Source: Bradyrhizobium sp. CIAT3101 (GTDB lineage Bacteria; Pseudomonadota; Alphaproteobacteria; Rhizobiales; Xanthobacteraceae). From it: a stretch of DNA of 64,000 nucleotides. Of the stretch, positions 34,617 through 42,125 are shown in pieces (positions within the stretch are counted from its first letter, which is position 1; each line of letters opens with the position of its first letter). Under the pieces are notes generated by a model. The model was given only the letters and a program-made list of their open reading frames with translations. It did no database searches and had not been told where the DNA came from. The translations under genes and the position numbers were made by a program. Location: the NCBI RefSeq assembly GCF_029714945.1, contig NZ_CP121634.1, positions 4,795,001 through 4,859,000 on the forward strand, written 5' to 3'.

Positions 34617-34644
34617 GGAATTACGACGGCAGTGCACTCGTAGC
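34617..34644 (+). repeat. GTGCACT repeat-family half copy
   Basis: GGAATTACGACGGCAGTGCA followed by CTCGTAGC: the outer half of the palindromic family, with ACGGC in place of GTGAC. It lies just upstream of the LysE gene. Confidence 0.45.
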
Positions 34645-34695
34645 TCCCGCGTCGAAGCCCTCAAGGTGACGACGAGATACCATATTAACGACTGG

Positions 34696-34720
34696 CCCCC
34701 AGTTGTGCGGGGGTCTTTTT
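34696..34720 (+). terminator. intrinsic terminator, + orientation
   Basis: CCCCC (34696-34700) AGTTGTGC GGGGG (34709-34713) TCTTTTT. No + gene ends here; it abuts the stop of the minus-strand membrane protein and may be left over from an earlier gene arrangement. Confidence 0.5.
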
Positions 34721-35442
34721 CACGGCGAGGCTTTGAGAAATGCACCTATCGCAGTAGCAATACTACTGCACCCCAAGACAACGCCTTTGGGCGATTCCGC
34801 AATTCTCCGCACGATTAGCTCTGCGCAGAACACAACACATTCCATGATTGTGATCACCAACAGCGGAAGTGTCGTAATCGCTGAAAACGTGAATAGCGTC
34901 ATAGTGAATGGAAACGCCCAATCAAGGAAAATACTAAATCCCGTACTCAATGGCGGGTTGCTCATCACACCGCCAAGAGCGAGATAAGTTGCATACAGGA
35001 AGAGAGTGATCGCAATAGCAAAATAGCCGATCGCCCAAATGGGCGCTGTTCGTGAAGATCTACTGAGAATATGGCGCTGCATCAACCATCCAGTCATGCA
35101 GCCGGAGAGCGCGCCAACCGCTAGTTGGCCAATTGAGCGCAACGCTTCAGACACCCAGTCGAAGTCCGAAGGATCGACAGTACCTCGTAAAAACAGAGCG
35201 AATGCGCTCGCGATCGATATGCCGGAAAACCAGATCCGAAAGCTTGGCCGCAACAGCCAGCCGATGAGAGAAAATTTTTTTGCGTCAGAGAGCCAATCCC
35301 AGACACGGAGCGTCCAATTATCAAGCTTCGATTTTTGCGCTTCGCTAAGAAAAATGTCGAGAAGTCCGAGAGCCCCCGTCAGGACACCCGAAACGATTAG
35401 AACGGTTGCCACGCCAGCCACCTCGCTACCTGAGGTTAGCAT
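34720..35442 (-). CDS. polytopic membrane protein, unknown function
   Basis: 240 residues with five or six hydrophobic segments (about 10-30, 70-85, 105-120, 133-155, 172-200, 225-236). The codon composition is more AT-rich than the surrounding genes, as for most of 34.6-39.7 kb, suggesting horizontal acquisition. No clear ribosome site before the ATG. Family not recognised. Confidence 0.7.
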   Translation of the reverse strand: MLTSGSEVAGVATVLIVSGVLTGALGLLDIFLSEAQKSKLDNWTLRVWDWLSDAKKFSLIGWLLRPSFRIWFSGISIASAFALFLRGTVDPSDFDWVSEALRSIGQLAVGALSGCMTGWLMQRHILSRSSRTAPIWAIGYFAIAITLFLYATYLALGGVMSNPPLSTGFSIFLDWAFPFTMTLFTFSAITTLPLLVITIMECVVFCAELIVRRIAESPKGVVLGCSSIATAIGAFLKASP

Positions 35443-35507
35443 ACACTAAAACTGCTGGTCGAGAAGCTAACAGCCGCAGCTCTGATACCGCAGTCGTCGT
35501 GGAGAAG

Positions 35508-35530
35508 ACGGTGACAGTGGGCTCAATCCC
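35508..35530 (+). repeat. GTGACAGTG repeat-family fragment
   Basis: ACGGTGACAGTGGGCTCAAT followed by CCC, a partial copy overlapping the 3' end of the hydrolase gene. Confidence 0.45.
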
Positions 35531-36173
35531 GACGGTCGCCCTCCTCGGCTTGCGGCCTCGGTCCACGTCTCGTCCTGAGCAGCCACTCCCGTGCGATTTG
35601 CCTATCCTCCGATGTGATCGCATGTCCTGTCGAGAGCACGTGATGTGTCACGACAGCACCCGCACGCGTCAATCTCTCGGCCAACCTCAAACCGTCACCG
35701 CGCGATCGGCGCGCATCATCCCGTCCATCGATGATCAGGACGGGCGTTCCCTGCATCATCGCCGGCAGTTCACGCGACAATGGCGACAGCGGTCGAAACA
35801 GAATGGCTCCACCGAGCAGCCCGGGCCTGGTCAGAAGCAGCGCGGCGGCCATGATCGCGCCGTTCGAAAAACCCACTGCGATCGGTGCCGTGAACCCGTG
35901 ATGCGCGCGACACGCATCAAGGAAATTGGCCAGCTTTGAAGCGCGCTCGGCTAGATCAGCTCCATCGATCGAGCGGTCCGGATGTCGATGGAAGAATGCG
36001 AAGCCGCCCTCGATGTCTACGGTTCCCCGGACACTGAGGGTCGACATCCCGGGAGCCAGGTCTCGGGCCAACGGCAGCAGGTCAAGTTCGGTGCCGCCGG
36101 TGCCGTGGAGCAGCAGAAGTGGTGCGTCGATGGGATCGGCTCCTGGGGCAAAGAGGTGAAATATCTCGCTCAT
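35523..36173 (-). CDS. alpha/beta hydrolase (phospholipase/carboxylesterase type)
   Basis: 216 residues, cytoplasmic. Motifs: PLLLLHGTGGTELDLLPLAR (oxyanion), GFSNGAIMAAALLL (Ser nucleophile, about 114), IIDGRDDARR (Asp) and VLSTGHAITSED (His). Short Abhydrolase_2 architecture like YpfH or viuB-like esterases. GC-rich, unlike its AT-rich neighbours. The last bases overlap a repeat fragment. Confidence 0.85.
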   Translation of the reverse strand: MSEIFHLFAPGADPIDAPLLLLHGTGGTELDLLPLARDLAPGMSTLSVRGTVDIEGGFAFFHRHPDRSIDGADLAERASKLANFLDACRAHHGFTAPIAVGFSNGAIMAAALLLTRPGLLGGAILFRPLSPLSRELPAMMQGTPVLIIDGRDDARRSRGDGLRLAERLTRAGAVVTHHVLSTGHAITSEDRQIAREWLLRTRRGPRPQAEEGDRRD

Positions 36174-36194
36174 GCGGCCAGTATGAGTGATCCG

Positions 36195-36310
36195 AGTTAC
36201 GGCGGTAGTGCACGCATCATCGCCACGCGGCCGCCGAACCGACGGTGTGAATTGAGTGCACTGTCACCGTAATTCCGGTGTCAATTTAGTGCACTGTCCC
36301 CGAAATTTCC
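36195..36310. repeat. palindromic repeat, about 80 bp plus an extra half copy
   Basis: GAGTTACGGCGGTAGTGCAC (36195 on) to AGTGCACTGTCACCGTAATT (36255-36274), enclosing GCATCATCGCCACGCGGCCG and AACCGACGGTGTGAATT. A second half copy follows at once (AATTTAGTGCACTGTCCCCG, 36284-36303). The interior closely matches that of 38458-38548, so the two are copies of one element and they bracket 36.3-38.4 kb. Confidence 0.75.
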
Positions 36311-36341
36311 ACGGCCCACAAGGATTCTGGGCAAGAGCCTA

Positions 36342-36674
36342 TTACTTTAAGCCCAGCTGCCGGCAAATGGGTTGGATGGTGGTGAGTGCGTCAGCCGCAT
36401 ACAGCACTTTCACTCCCACCATGTAAGACCCGTCTGGGCAATCTGCCTCACCTCCATTTCGCGCAGCGATAGCCGGAGGGTTTGTGACAGTGCTGCCCCA
36501 CTTATTCTCCTGGAGAGCCAGAATCGCCCGATAGGAAGCACTTGCCTTTTCATACTGTGCGTTCAGCGCAAATCCAGCTACCACCGCGCCGACAAGGAGT
36601 CCCCCGATCGCGATCAATACACGGATGCTCGCTTCAGCGTCGCCAAGTGCCTTCCATACTTCCCTCACGCCCAT
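36342..36674 (-). CDS. membrane-anchored protein, 110 residues
   Basis: MGVREVWKALGDAEASIRVL, one transmembrane helix (about 20-38), then a predicted periplasmic domain with two Cys (ADCPDGSYMVGVKVL, IQPICRQLG). Start 36674 chosen over GTG 36680 because GGGGG lies 5 bases upstream. It is divergent from the AlbA_2 gene (about 80 bp apart) and within the repeat-bracketed block. Family not recognised. Confidence 0.6.
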   Translation of the reverse strand: MGVREVWKALGDAEASIRVLIAIGGLLVGAVVAGFALNAQYEKASASYRAILALQENKWGSTVTNPPAIAARNGGEADCPDGSYMVGVKVLYAADALTTIQPICRQLGLK

Positions 36675-36755
36675 GCTCACCCCCTGAGGCTACAGGCATC
36701 TATTTTACGCACGGGAAAGCTGCTATTGGCAACGTTTCAACCGCGATATTTGATC

Positions 36756-37697
36756 ATGCTAAACCTTTCAACGGAAGAACAACTCAAAGCCCTTGTCGAC
36801 GATGTGGTGAAGGAGAGCCTTCACATCGAATACAAGGCCTCAGATGCTGTTGATAAGCGGGACGACCGAAAGAAGAAGGAAATAGCCCGCGATGTTTCGG
36901 CCTTCGCCAACGCTGATGGCGGACAGATCATCTATGGCATGAAAGAGAACAAAGACCAGGAGCCTGACGGTCTCGACGCCGGCCTTGACCCACGGGAATA
37001 CCCAGAAAGTTGGTTCGAGCAAATCCTTCAACAGCACGTGATGCCCCCGCTCAAAGCACGTCCTTACCATGTCCCCTTATCGAGCGGCCGCGTTGCTGTG
37101 GTGATCGACATACAGGCATCGAGCGGAGAGCCTCACCAAACTGATGGTCGGTACTATCGGCGCCACAACTTCAACAGACTCCCGATGGAGCACTACGAAG
37201 TAAAGCAGATGTTCTATCGGACCACGACACCGGATCTATTTGCAGAACTGTCCTTATCTCGCGGCGACAACACCGAAATAGCCTATAACTTTCAGGAAGA
37301 GTACACCCAACCCATTTCTATCGGTGTCGTTCTCGCCAACAAAAGTGCTCAACCAGCTTTTTACTCTGTTTTACAGATTGGAGTTCACACCAGTTTGGCA
37401 TTGCTGCCCGCCGACCCTTGGAATCAGACTGGAATTGAAGGCGAAGGGATCGCAGCGCGCAGATGGCTAACGCGATCAATTTCCTCGCCACCTTCGTTGC
37501 CAATATTCAAGGAGGTCGATCAACGGCTATCTTCTATCATGTTTAGACTTCAGGCTCGCGTCTTAGGTGGGGCCAATCGCTTCCCGGTCACCGTCAAGAT
37601 CATGAGCCCAGGCTTTTTGAGTGAAGTTGAATGGACATTGCACCAGGAAGGTCAGCATCTCCGAATACAGCGGCCCGGCCACCTGTTATCGCGCTAG
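36756..37697 (+). CDS. AlbA_2 (Schlafen-type) domain protein
   Basis: 313 residues. The N-terminal about 130 residues fit the AlbA_2/Schlafen core: ESLHIEYKASD (E-x-x-E-x-K type), KKKEIARDVSAFANADGGQI IYGM and RYYRRHNFNRLPM. This fold binds nucleic acids and in several families acts as a nuclease or regulator; it is common in defence islands. The C-terminal half has no recognised domain. It lies 30 bp upstream of the DUF2971-like gene, likely an operon. No clear ribosome site. Confidence 0.8.
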   Translation: MLNLSTEEQLKALVDDVVKESLHIEYKASDAVDKRDDRKKKEIARDVSAFANADGGQIIYGMKENKDQEPDGLDAGLDPREYPESWFEQILQQHVMPPLKARPYHVPLSSGRVAVVIDIQASSGEPHQTDGRYYRRHNFNRLPMEHYEVKQMFYRTTTPDLFAELSLSRGDNTEIAYNFQEEYTQPISIGVVLANKSAQPAFYSVLQIGVHTSLALLPADPWNQTGIEGEGIAARRWLTRSISSPPSLPIFKEVDQRLSSIMFRLQARVLGGANRFPVTVKIMSPGFLSEVEWTLHQEGQHLRIQRPGHLLSR

Positions 37698-37727
37698 CTG
37701 ACGAACGCTGACTCTAGCGGAGTTCCT

Positions 37728-38453
37728 ATGGACGAAGCAGTAAGCACCCAATTGGACCGCAACTTATGGCGCTACATGAGCTTTACCAAGTTTCTGTGGC
37801 TCATCCAGAACCGGAAACTGTGGTTCTCGCGCGCAGACAAGCTTAACGACCCATGGGAGCTTGCCCTCGCCGGCGATCAGCTCGAACACGTCATCCTACG
37901 TAGGCCTATTCGGTCGCTCCAAAGTGATGTTATTGAAGAGCCAATCCTAGATCGCGCCCGCCGCATCAATAAGCTATGGCGGGAGACGACCTACATCAGT
38001 TGCTGGTCGAGCTCTGACCACGAGTCTTACGCTCTCTGGCGGATCTTCTGCGGCTCAACTGACGGTGTGGCCATCTGCGCACCAAGTTACAACCTCACCC
38101 GCGCCTTCCAGGGTGTCAGTTGGTATCCCGTCACTTACGATGCCCCGGGCACCGAGATAAGAACGCCCAGCCCAACGGGACTCGCTACAAGAAAGCGGCT
38201 TATGTTCCAATATGAGCGCGAAGTTCGGGCCATCATCACAGATGGAATGATCGGTACACCCGTTACGTGGCACGAGTTCGGCTGCACATGCGACTTTGAT
38301 CCCGAGTTGTTAATAAGCTCAATAGCCGTGCACCCGGAAGCCGACAGTACCTTGATGGATGCCGTCGTTCGTGTCGTGAGAGATTATACCCCAAAGCTGT
38401 CCGACAATGTCGCGTGGTCGAAGATGCGAGAGCCGCCGCCTCTGCTCAAGTGA
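37728..38453 (+). CDS. DUF2971-like protein
   Basis: 241 residues, soluble. N-terminal LWRYMSFTKFLWLIQNRKLW FSRADKLNDPWE and central TYISCWSSSDHESYALWRIF CGSTDGVAI match the pattern of DUF2971 proteins (W/F-S-x-x-L-N-D-P, S-W...E-S...L-W...Y/F-x-G). GGAGTTCCT precedes the ATG. Function of the family is unknown. Coupled with the AlbA_2 gene inside a repeat-bracketed block; a joint role is inferred. Confidence 0.75.
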   Translation: MDEAVSTQLDRNLWRYMSFTKFLWLIQNRKLWFSRADKLNDPWELALAGDQLEHVILRRPIRSLQSDVIEEPILDRARRINKLWRETTYISCWSSSDHESYALWRIFCGSTDGVAICAPSYNLTRAFQGVSWYPVTYDAPGTEIRTPSPTGLATRKRLMFQYEREVRAIITDGMIGTPVTWHEFGCTCDFDPELLISSIAVHPEADSTLMDAVVRVVRDYTPKLSDNVAWSKMREPPPLLK

Positions 38454-38457
38454 CTAA

Positions 38458-38548
38458 AATTACGGTGACAGTGCACTAAACTCCACGCATCATCACCGCA
38501 CGGCCGCCCAACAAGACATTGCGAATTAAGTGCACTGTCACCGTAATT
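38458..38548. repeat. palindromic repeat with perfect 20-bp ends
   Basis: AATTACGGTGACAGTGCACT (38458-38477) and its exact reverse complement (38529-38548) flank 51 bp. The interior (CCACGCATCATCACCGCACG, then GCCGCCCAACAAGACATTGC) matches the copy at 36195. It starts 5 bases after the DUF2971-like stop. The size and perfect terminal inversion resemble a MITE or a REP-type palindrome; no transposase lies in the window. Confidence 0.85.
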
Positions 38549-38578
38549 CCTACCGGTCTCCCAAAGCATTCCCCTGAG

Positions 38579-38644
38579 AGTTACGGTGAAAGTGCACTCA
38601 ACTCACTCGCGCTGCCACTGGGGATAGGTGCACTGGCACCTCCC
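38579..38644 (+). repeat. third adjacent copy of the palindromic family
   Basis: GAGTTACGGTGAAAGTGCAC then TCAACTCACTCGCGCTGCCA, with a degenerate inverted end (GGTGCACTGGCACC). It abuts the stop of the HEPN-motif gene. Confidence 0.6.
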
Positions 38645-39225
38645 TAGTTGTGCAGGCACGGCCGCGTGATCTTTGGCGGCTTTGAAAATACGAAAGCGGT
38701 CATCGCTATATCTCGCCGCCGTCGATCCCATGCTTGATACGCTGTTTCCAGGTAGATGAAGCATTCGCGGACATAATCGCCATATGCCTCCTGCTCTTTA
38801 AGCAGCGAAACACCGAGATATCGTGGATGGTTCATAACCCGTGTGATTGGACCAACATGGTTTGCGGCCAATTGCTCTAGGTTCACGAAAAATAGGCCAT
38901 CGTTACTTGTCCAGCCCCATTGGCAATGGGCATATTGGTTTCGCAGATCACGGCACCAATCCAAATCGGCCAGACATTCTTTCATATCAGCTTCCAGCCC
39001 GGCATCAGCGAACGCCGGCAGCAGAGTCTGGCGGGCTAGCTTGATGCGCTTCTCTGCGGGCATCCGTTCGAACAGGCGTTTAACTGGAAGGTCGATGTGT
39101 CGTTCGACTGCGACGAGACAGGACAACAGGCCAACTTCAAGCTCACCGTATCCCACTAATATCTTCCCGATGATCTTCCCCTGCTCTTCGGCCTGACCAG
39201 GCTCGAAACATGGCATTAACGGCAT
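38644..39225 (-). CDS. putative HEPN-motif protein
   Basis: 193 residues, predicted all-alpha. CRDLRNQYAHCQWGW contains R95-N-x3-H100, the R-x4-6-H motif of HEPN RNases. Earlier helices (GYGELEVGLLSCLVAVERH, MPAEKRIKLARQTLL) fit a four-helix bundle. Start 39225 chosen because AGGA lies 8 bases upstream. Flanked by palindromic repeats on both sides (38579 and 39251). HEPN identity and RNase activity are inferences from the motif. Confidence 0.65.
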   Translation of the reverse strand: MPLMPCFEPGQAEEQGKIIGKILVGYGELEVGLLSCLVAVERHIDLPVKRLFERMPAEKRIKLARQTLLPAFADAGLEADMKECLADLDWCRDLRNQYAHCQWGWTSNDGLFFVNLEQLAANHVGPITRVMNHPRYLGVSLLKEQEAYGDYVRECFIYLETAYQAWDRRRRDIAMTAFVFSKPPKITRPCLHN

Positions 39226-39250
39226 CACCGGCTTCCTATCTGGACGGCTG

Positions 39251-39318
39251 GATTACGGTGACAGTGCTGGACTGCCCCCCTTGGGTGAGACACGGTAATT
39301 GCAGTGAACAGTGGGGGT
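39251..39318 (+). repeat. rightmost GTGACAGTG repeat copy
   Basis: GATTACGGTGACAGTGCTGG begins at 39251; a degenerate piece CACGGTAATTGCAGTGAACA follows at 39291. It marks the right side of the HEPN-motif gene. Confidence 0.55.
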
Positions 39319-39332
39319 GGTCACATGACCAC

Positions 39333-39449
39333 TCACTTCCGTAAGCGCAATCCCACAAACAGAACTACGATCAAAAACGCAGCAACAATTCCCGTCGTTC
39401 CTTGCGCACTCAGGCTCAAGAACCCCAGCGTGACTTCAAGTTTATCCAC
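39333..39449 (-). CDS. single-pass membrane microprotein, 38 residues
   Basis: From a GTG at 39449: MDKLEVTLGFLSLSAQGTTG then a strong transmembrane helix and GLRLRK at the end. AAGGAG lies about 9 bases upstream. It is read opposite to a longer, low-quality + frame. Its place beside possible nuclease genes makes it worth noting. Confidence 0.5.
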   Translation of the reverse strand: MDKLEVTLGFLSLSAQGTTGIVAAFLIVVLFVGLRLRK

Positions 39450-39783
39450 GACACAGCTCTCCTTTCAGAAAATTCTGAAGAGCGAATCGTTCTTGTCAGG
39501 GGGCTTAAGTAAGGAGGCACAGATTCCAAATTTGAGCAACGCACCGTCAGAGCTAAAATAAATACACAAATAACTTCAAGTACTTACGTCATTAGAGGAA
39601 TCGAGCAGTCGGCAATTTTCCAAACGCTTGTCACCGCTATGTCGATAAAGCTTTTGAATCTATTCGTTTTTTGTGTCTCGTTTCGAAGGGTAACGTGACT
39701 AGATCCGTGACATCCATAGAAGCGCGCGGGACAGGGCCTCAAGGTCCTTCAACATCGCCACCCGAGCTTATGCCCACCGTGTC

Positions 39784-40221
39784 CTAACAGTTTCCGAATT
39801 GGCTACGCGCTTGCGCTTTTATGCGAGAGATCGAAGCTCGCCTTTGACCGTTGCTGGCAATCTTACCAGCAATCGCAAGAACGGGAGCACCCGGACCATC
39901 GTAAATAATCTCAGCCTCATGTGGCGAGACGATTTGCAGGACGATCAAATGATTGCAGTCCCCACGGAATGCGACGCTGCGACCGGCTGTAATCTTAATC
40001 TCGACATCACCACGAGTTTCGCACCTTGCATCATGACCTTTGTTGGATGGGGGATAGAGATCAAACTTGAATATCTCTTGTGCGACGACTTCGCCAAGCG
40101 ATCCGACTAAATGCCCATCCGGTGTAAACGGACGTCCCGGATATCGCTCCTCCAACTCTGCGACCGCTTCGTAGATTTGCGCAATCGCGCTCGGCAGTTG
40201 CACACGCATTCCAGGCTTCAT
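39784..40221 (-). CDS. PD-(D/E)xK nuclease-like protein (DUF6998-like)
   Basis: 145 residues. GHLVGSLGEVVAQEIFKFDL, GHDARCETRGDVEIKIT and SVAFRGDCNHLIVL follow the order E...D...E-x-K seen in restriction-endonuclease-like folds (Glu about 46, Asp about 63, Glu-Ile-Lys about 75-77). It resembles the DUF6998 family. GGGAGGAACATC precedes the ATG. Nuclease function is inferred from motif order only. Confidence 0.7.
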   Translation of the reverse strand: MKPGMRVQLPSAIAQIYEAVAELEERYPGRPFTPDGHLVGSLGEVVAQEIFKFDLYPPSNKGHDARCETRGDVEIKITAGRSVAFRGDCNHLIVLQIVSPHEAEIIYDGPGAPVLAIAGKIASNGQRRASISRIKAQARSQFGNC

Positions 40222-40302
40222 GATGTTCCTCCCGTTCTAGGCTTAGCCCGATGCGTCGCTTTCAAAACTAGACTACGCCCGGGCTCCCCTCACGCACATT
40301 CT

Positions 40303-40333
40303 CCCCCTCCCCCGCCCCCTGCCCCTCGCCCCC
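40303..40333 (-). other. G-rich tract with quadruplex potential (minus strand)
   Basis: Five runs of four or five C on the + strand separated by single or double bases, so the minus strand has five G-runs. It lies between the divergent nuclease-like and glyoxalase genes. Confidence 0.6.
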
Positions 40334-40404
40334 ATTTCCTGCTATCTCCTCCCTCGCCATCCCGGCCCAAAGCAAAACCCCATCCATCCAAGGGAGCAAC
40401 AACC

Positions 40405-40857
40405 ATGCGTTATCTCCACACCATGCTGCGCGTGCGCAATCTCGATGTCGCGCTGAAGTTTTACCAGGATGCGCTGGGGCTGAAGGAGGTGCGGCGGATC
40501 GAGAACGACAAGGGGCGCTTCACGCTCGTGTTCCTGTGCTCGGCCGACGATCTCGAGGCGCTGAAGACGCAGCCGCAGACGCGCGGCGCGCCGTTGGTCG
40601 AACTCACCTATAACTGGGACGAGGAGACGTATGGCGAGGACCGGTTCTTCGGCCATCTCGCCTATGAGGTCGACGACATCTACGCCACCTGCGCGAAGCT
40701 GCAAAAGGCCGGCGTCACCATCAACCGGCCGCCGCGCGACGGCAACATGGCCTTCGTCCGCTCGCCCGACCTGCACTCGATCGAGATCCTGCAGAAGGGC
40801 GAGCCGAAGGCGCCGGCCGAGCCGTGGGCGTCGATGCCGAATACCGGCCACTGGTAA
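40405..40857 (+). CDS. gloA: VOC family protein, lactoylglutathione lyase type
   Basis: 150 residues. Glyoxalase I-like: MRYLHTMLRVRNLDVALKFY (metal His 5), VELTYNWDEETYGEDRFFGH (Glu 56 and His 75 region) and SPDLHSIEILQKG (Glu 123). It converts the glutathione-methylglyoxal adduct to S-lactoylglutathione. AAGGGAG lies before the ATG. The Asp/His ligand set looks complete for a short bacterial GloA. Confidence 0.87.
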   Translation: MRYLHTMLRVRNLDVALKFYQDALGLKEVRRIENDKGRFTLVFLCSADDLEALKTQPQTRGAPLVELTYNWDEETYGEDRFFGHLAYEVDDIYATCAKLQKAGVTINRPPRDGNMAFVRSPDLHSIEILQKGEPKAPAEPWASMPNTGHW

Positions 40858-40928
40858 GGCTTTTACCGTAGGAACCAGCGCCCACCCGGCGCGTTCTCCC
40901 TTCAACAAAGCGATTGGAGGAGGACGCA

Positions 40929-41009
40929 ATGGGACGAGGAATATTGCTGTGGCTGCTGGGTGTGCCTATCCCGGTGATCATTCTGTTGTGGCTGTTCTTC
41001 GGTCATTGA
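40929..41009 (+). CDS. 26-residue membrane microprotein
   Basis: MGRGILLWLLGVPIPVIILL followed by WLFFGH. GGAGGAGGACGCA gives an excellent ribosome site, and an intrinsic terminator follows at 41065, so this tiny gene is well supported. Function unknown. Confidence 0.7.
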   Translation: MGRGILLWLLGVPIPVIILLWLFFGH

Positions 41010-41064
41010 TGTCAGCGCAAACGCAATTTGCGTTTGTCGCGCGCGTGCAGCCTCAGTGCTACGG

Positions 41065-41091
41065 AAAGCTCCGCCCCCGGCGGAGCTTTTT
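41065..41091 (+). terminator. intrinsic terminator
   Basis: AAAGCTCCGCC (41065-41075) pairs perfectly with GGCGGAGCTTT (41079-41089) around CCC, followed by TT. It ends the microprotein transcript. Confidence 0.88.
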
Positions 41092-41181
41092 GCATGAGGG
41101 GCTCACGGCAATGCGCATCGCTCCAGGCTGCGAATTCCGCTATCACCCGCGCGACGTCAAAAAACGCTGCGGGAGGATTTC

Positions 41182-41820
41182 ATGTCGGACCAAAAACTGA
41201 CGATCTGGGGCCGCGCCAATTCGGTCAACGTGCAGAAGGTGCTGTGGTGCCTGACCGAGCTCTCCCTGCCCTACGAGCGCATCGACGCCGGCATGGCCTA
41301 CGGCAAGACCCGCGAGGCCGGCTATCTCGCGATGAACCCCAATGCGCGCGTGCCGACGCTGGTCGAGGGCGATTATGCGCTGTGGGAATCCAATTCGATC
41401 ATGCGCTATCTCTGCATGGCGCATGGGCGCGGCACGCCGATCTATCCGGAGCCGCCGAAGAAGCGCGCCGGCGTCGACCGCTGGCTCGACTGGACGCTGT
41501 CGATGGTGCAGCCGGTCGATCGTCCGGTGTTCTGGGGCATCGTGCGCACGCCGCCCGCCGAGCGCGACATGATCAAGATCCAGAGGGATGCCGATGCGGC
41601 CGCCGAGGTCTGGGCCATCGCGGACCACCATCTGGCCTCGCGGACCTTCATCGAAGGCGACCAGTTCACGATCGCCGATATCGCGATCGGTTGCTACGCA
41701 CGGCGCTGGCTCGGCGTCGAGGGGATCACCCGTCCGGCGCAGCCGAACCTGACGCGGTGGCTCGCCGCGCTCGCCAAGCGGCCCGGATTTGCGCAGCACG
41801 TAGCGCCGCCGATGTCGTGA
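41182..41820 (+). CDS. glutathione S-transferase family protein
   Basis: 212 residues. N-terminal thioredoxin-fold domain (LTIWGRANSVNVQKVLWCL, NPNARVPTLVEGDYALWESN SIMRYL with the ES glutathione-binding pair) and C-terminal helical domain (about 90-212, GDQFTIADIAIGCYARRW with the N-capping box). GGGAGGATTTC precedes the ATG. Detoxification or dechlorinase-like activity cannot be told apart. Confidence 0.92.
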   Translation: MSDQKLTIWGRANSVNVQKVLWCLTELSLPYERIDAGMAYGKTREAGYLAMNPNARVPTLVEGDYALWESNSIMRYLCMAHGRGTPIYPEPPKKRAGVDRWLDWTLSMVQPVDRPVFWGIVRTPPAERDMIKIQRDADAAAEVWAIADHHLASRTFIEGDQFTIADIAIGCYARRWLGVEGITRPAQPNLTRWLAALAKRPGFAQHVAPPMS

Positions 41821-41950
41821 GCCGCTGACGCGGCTTAAGCCGTGGTGAGAGCACGTTGAATCGCGCGGGCCGCGCAAACAGCCCGCATCCGACGTCTCTC
41901 TTGACGGCTACTGTGCATGGGGTTGTTTTCGCGTTTTTGTTGAGGGCGCG

Positions 41951-42118
41951 TCAGCGCCAGCCGCGCTCGACCATCACGACGACCACGATCAGCACCAGCG
42001 TGACCACCGCGGTGGCGAGCTTGGCGGTCCATGAGAGCCCGCGTCCGACCCACCACAACAGCGCGCAATACATCAGCGCGGGGACGAGCAGATCGAGCCG
42101 CAGCAGGTCCTGAGACAT
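41951..42118 (-). CDS. two-helix membrane microprotein, 55 residues
   Basis: MSQDLLRLDLLVPALMYCAL continues to a first helix ending at WWVGRGLSW, then a second (LATAVVTLVLIVVVVMVERG). It lies directly upstream of a minus-strand exported small protein gene. Function unknown. Confidence 0.6.
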   Translation of the reverse strand: MSQDLLRLDLLVPALMYCALLWWVGRGLSWTAKLATAVVTLVLIVVVVMVERGWR

Positions 42119-42125
42119 CTGTCCC

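Noticed and set aside
39304..39561. 85-codon + frame (MNSGGGHMTTHFRKRN...)
   Set aside because: Low-complexity sequence that covers a well-formed single-pass microprotein on the minus strand and part of a repeat.
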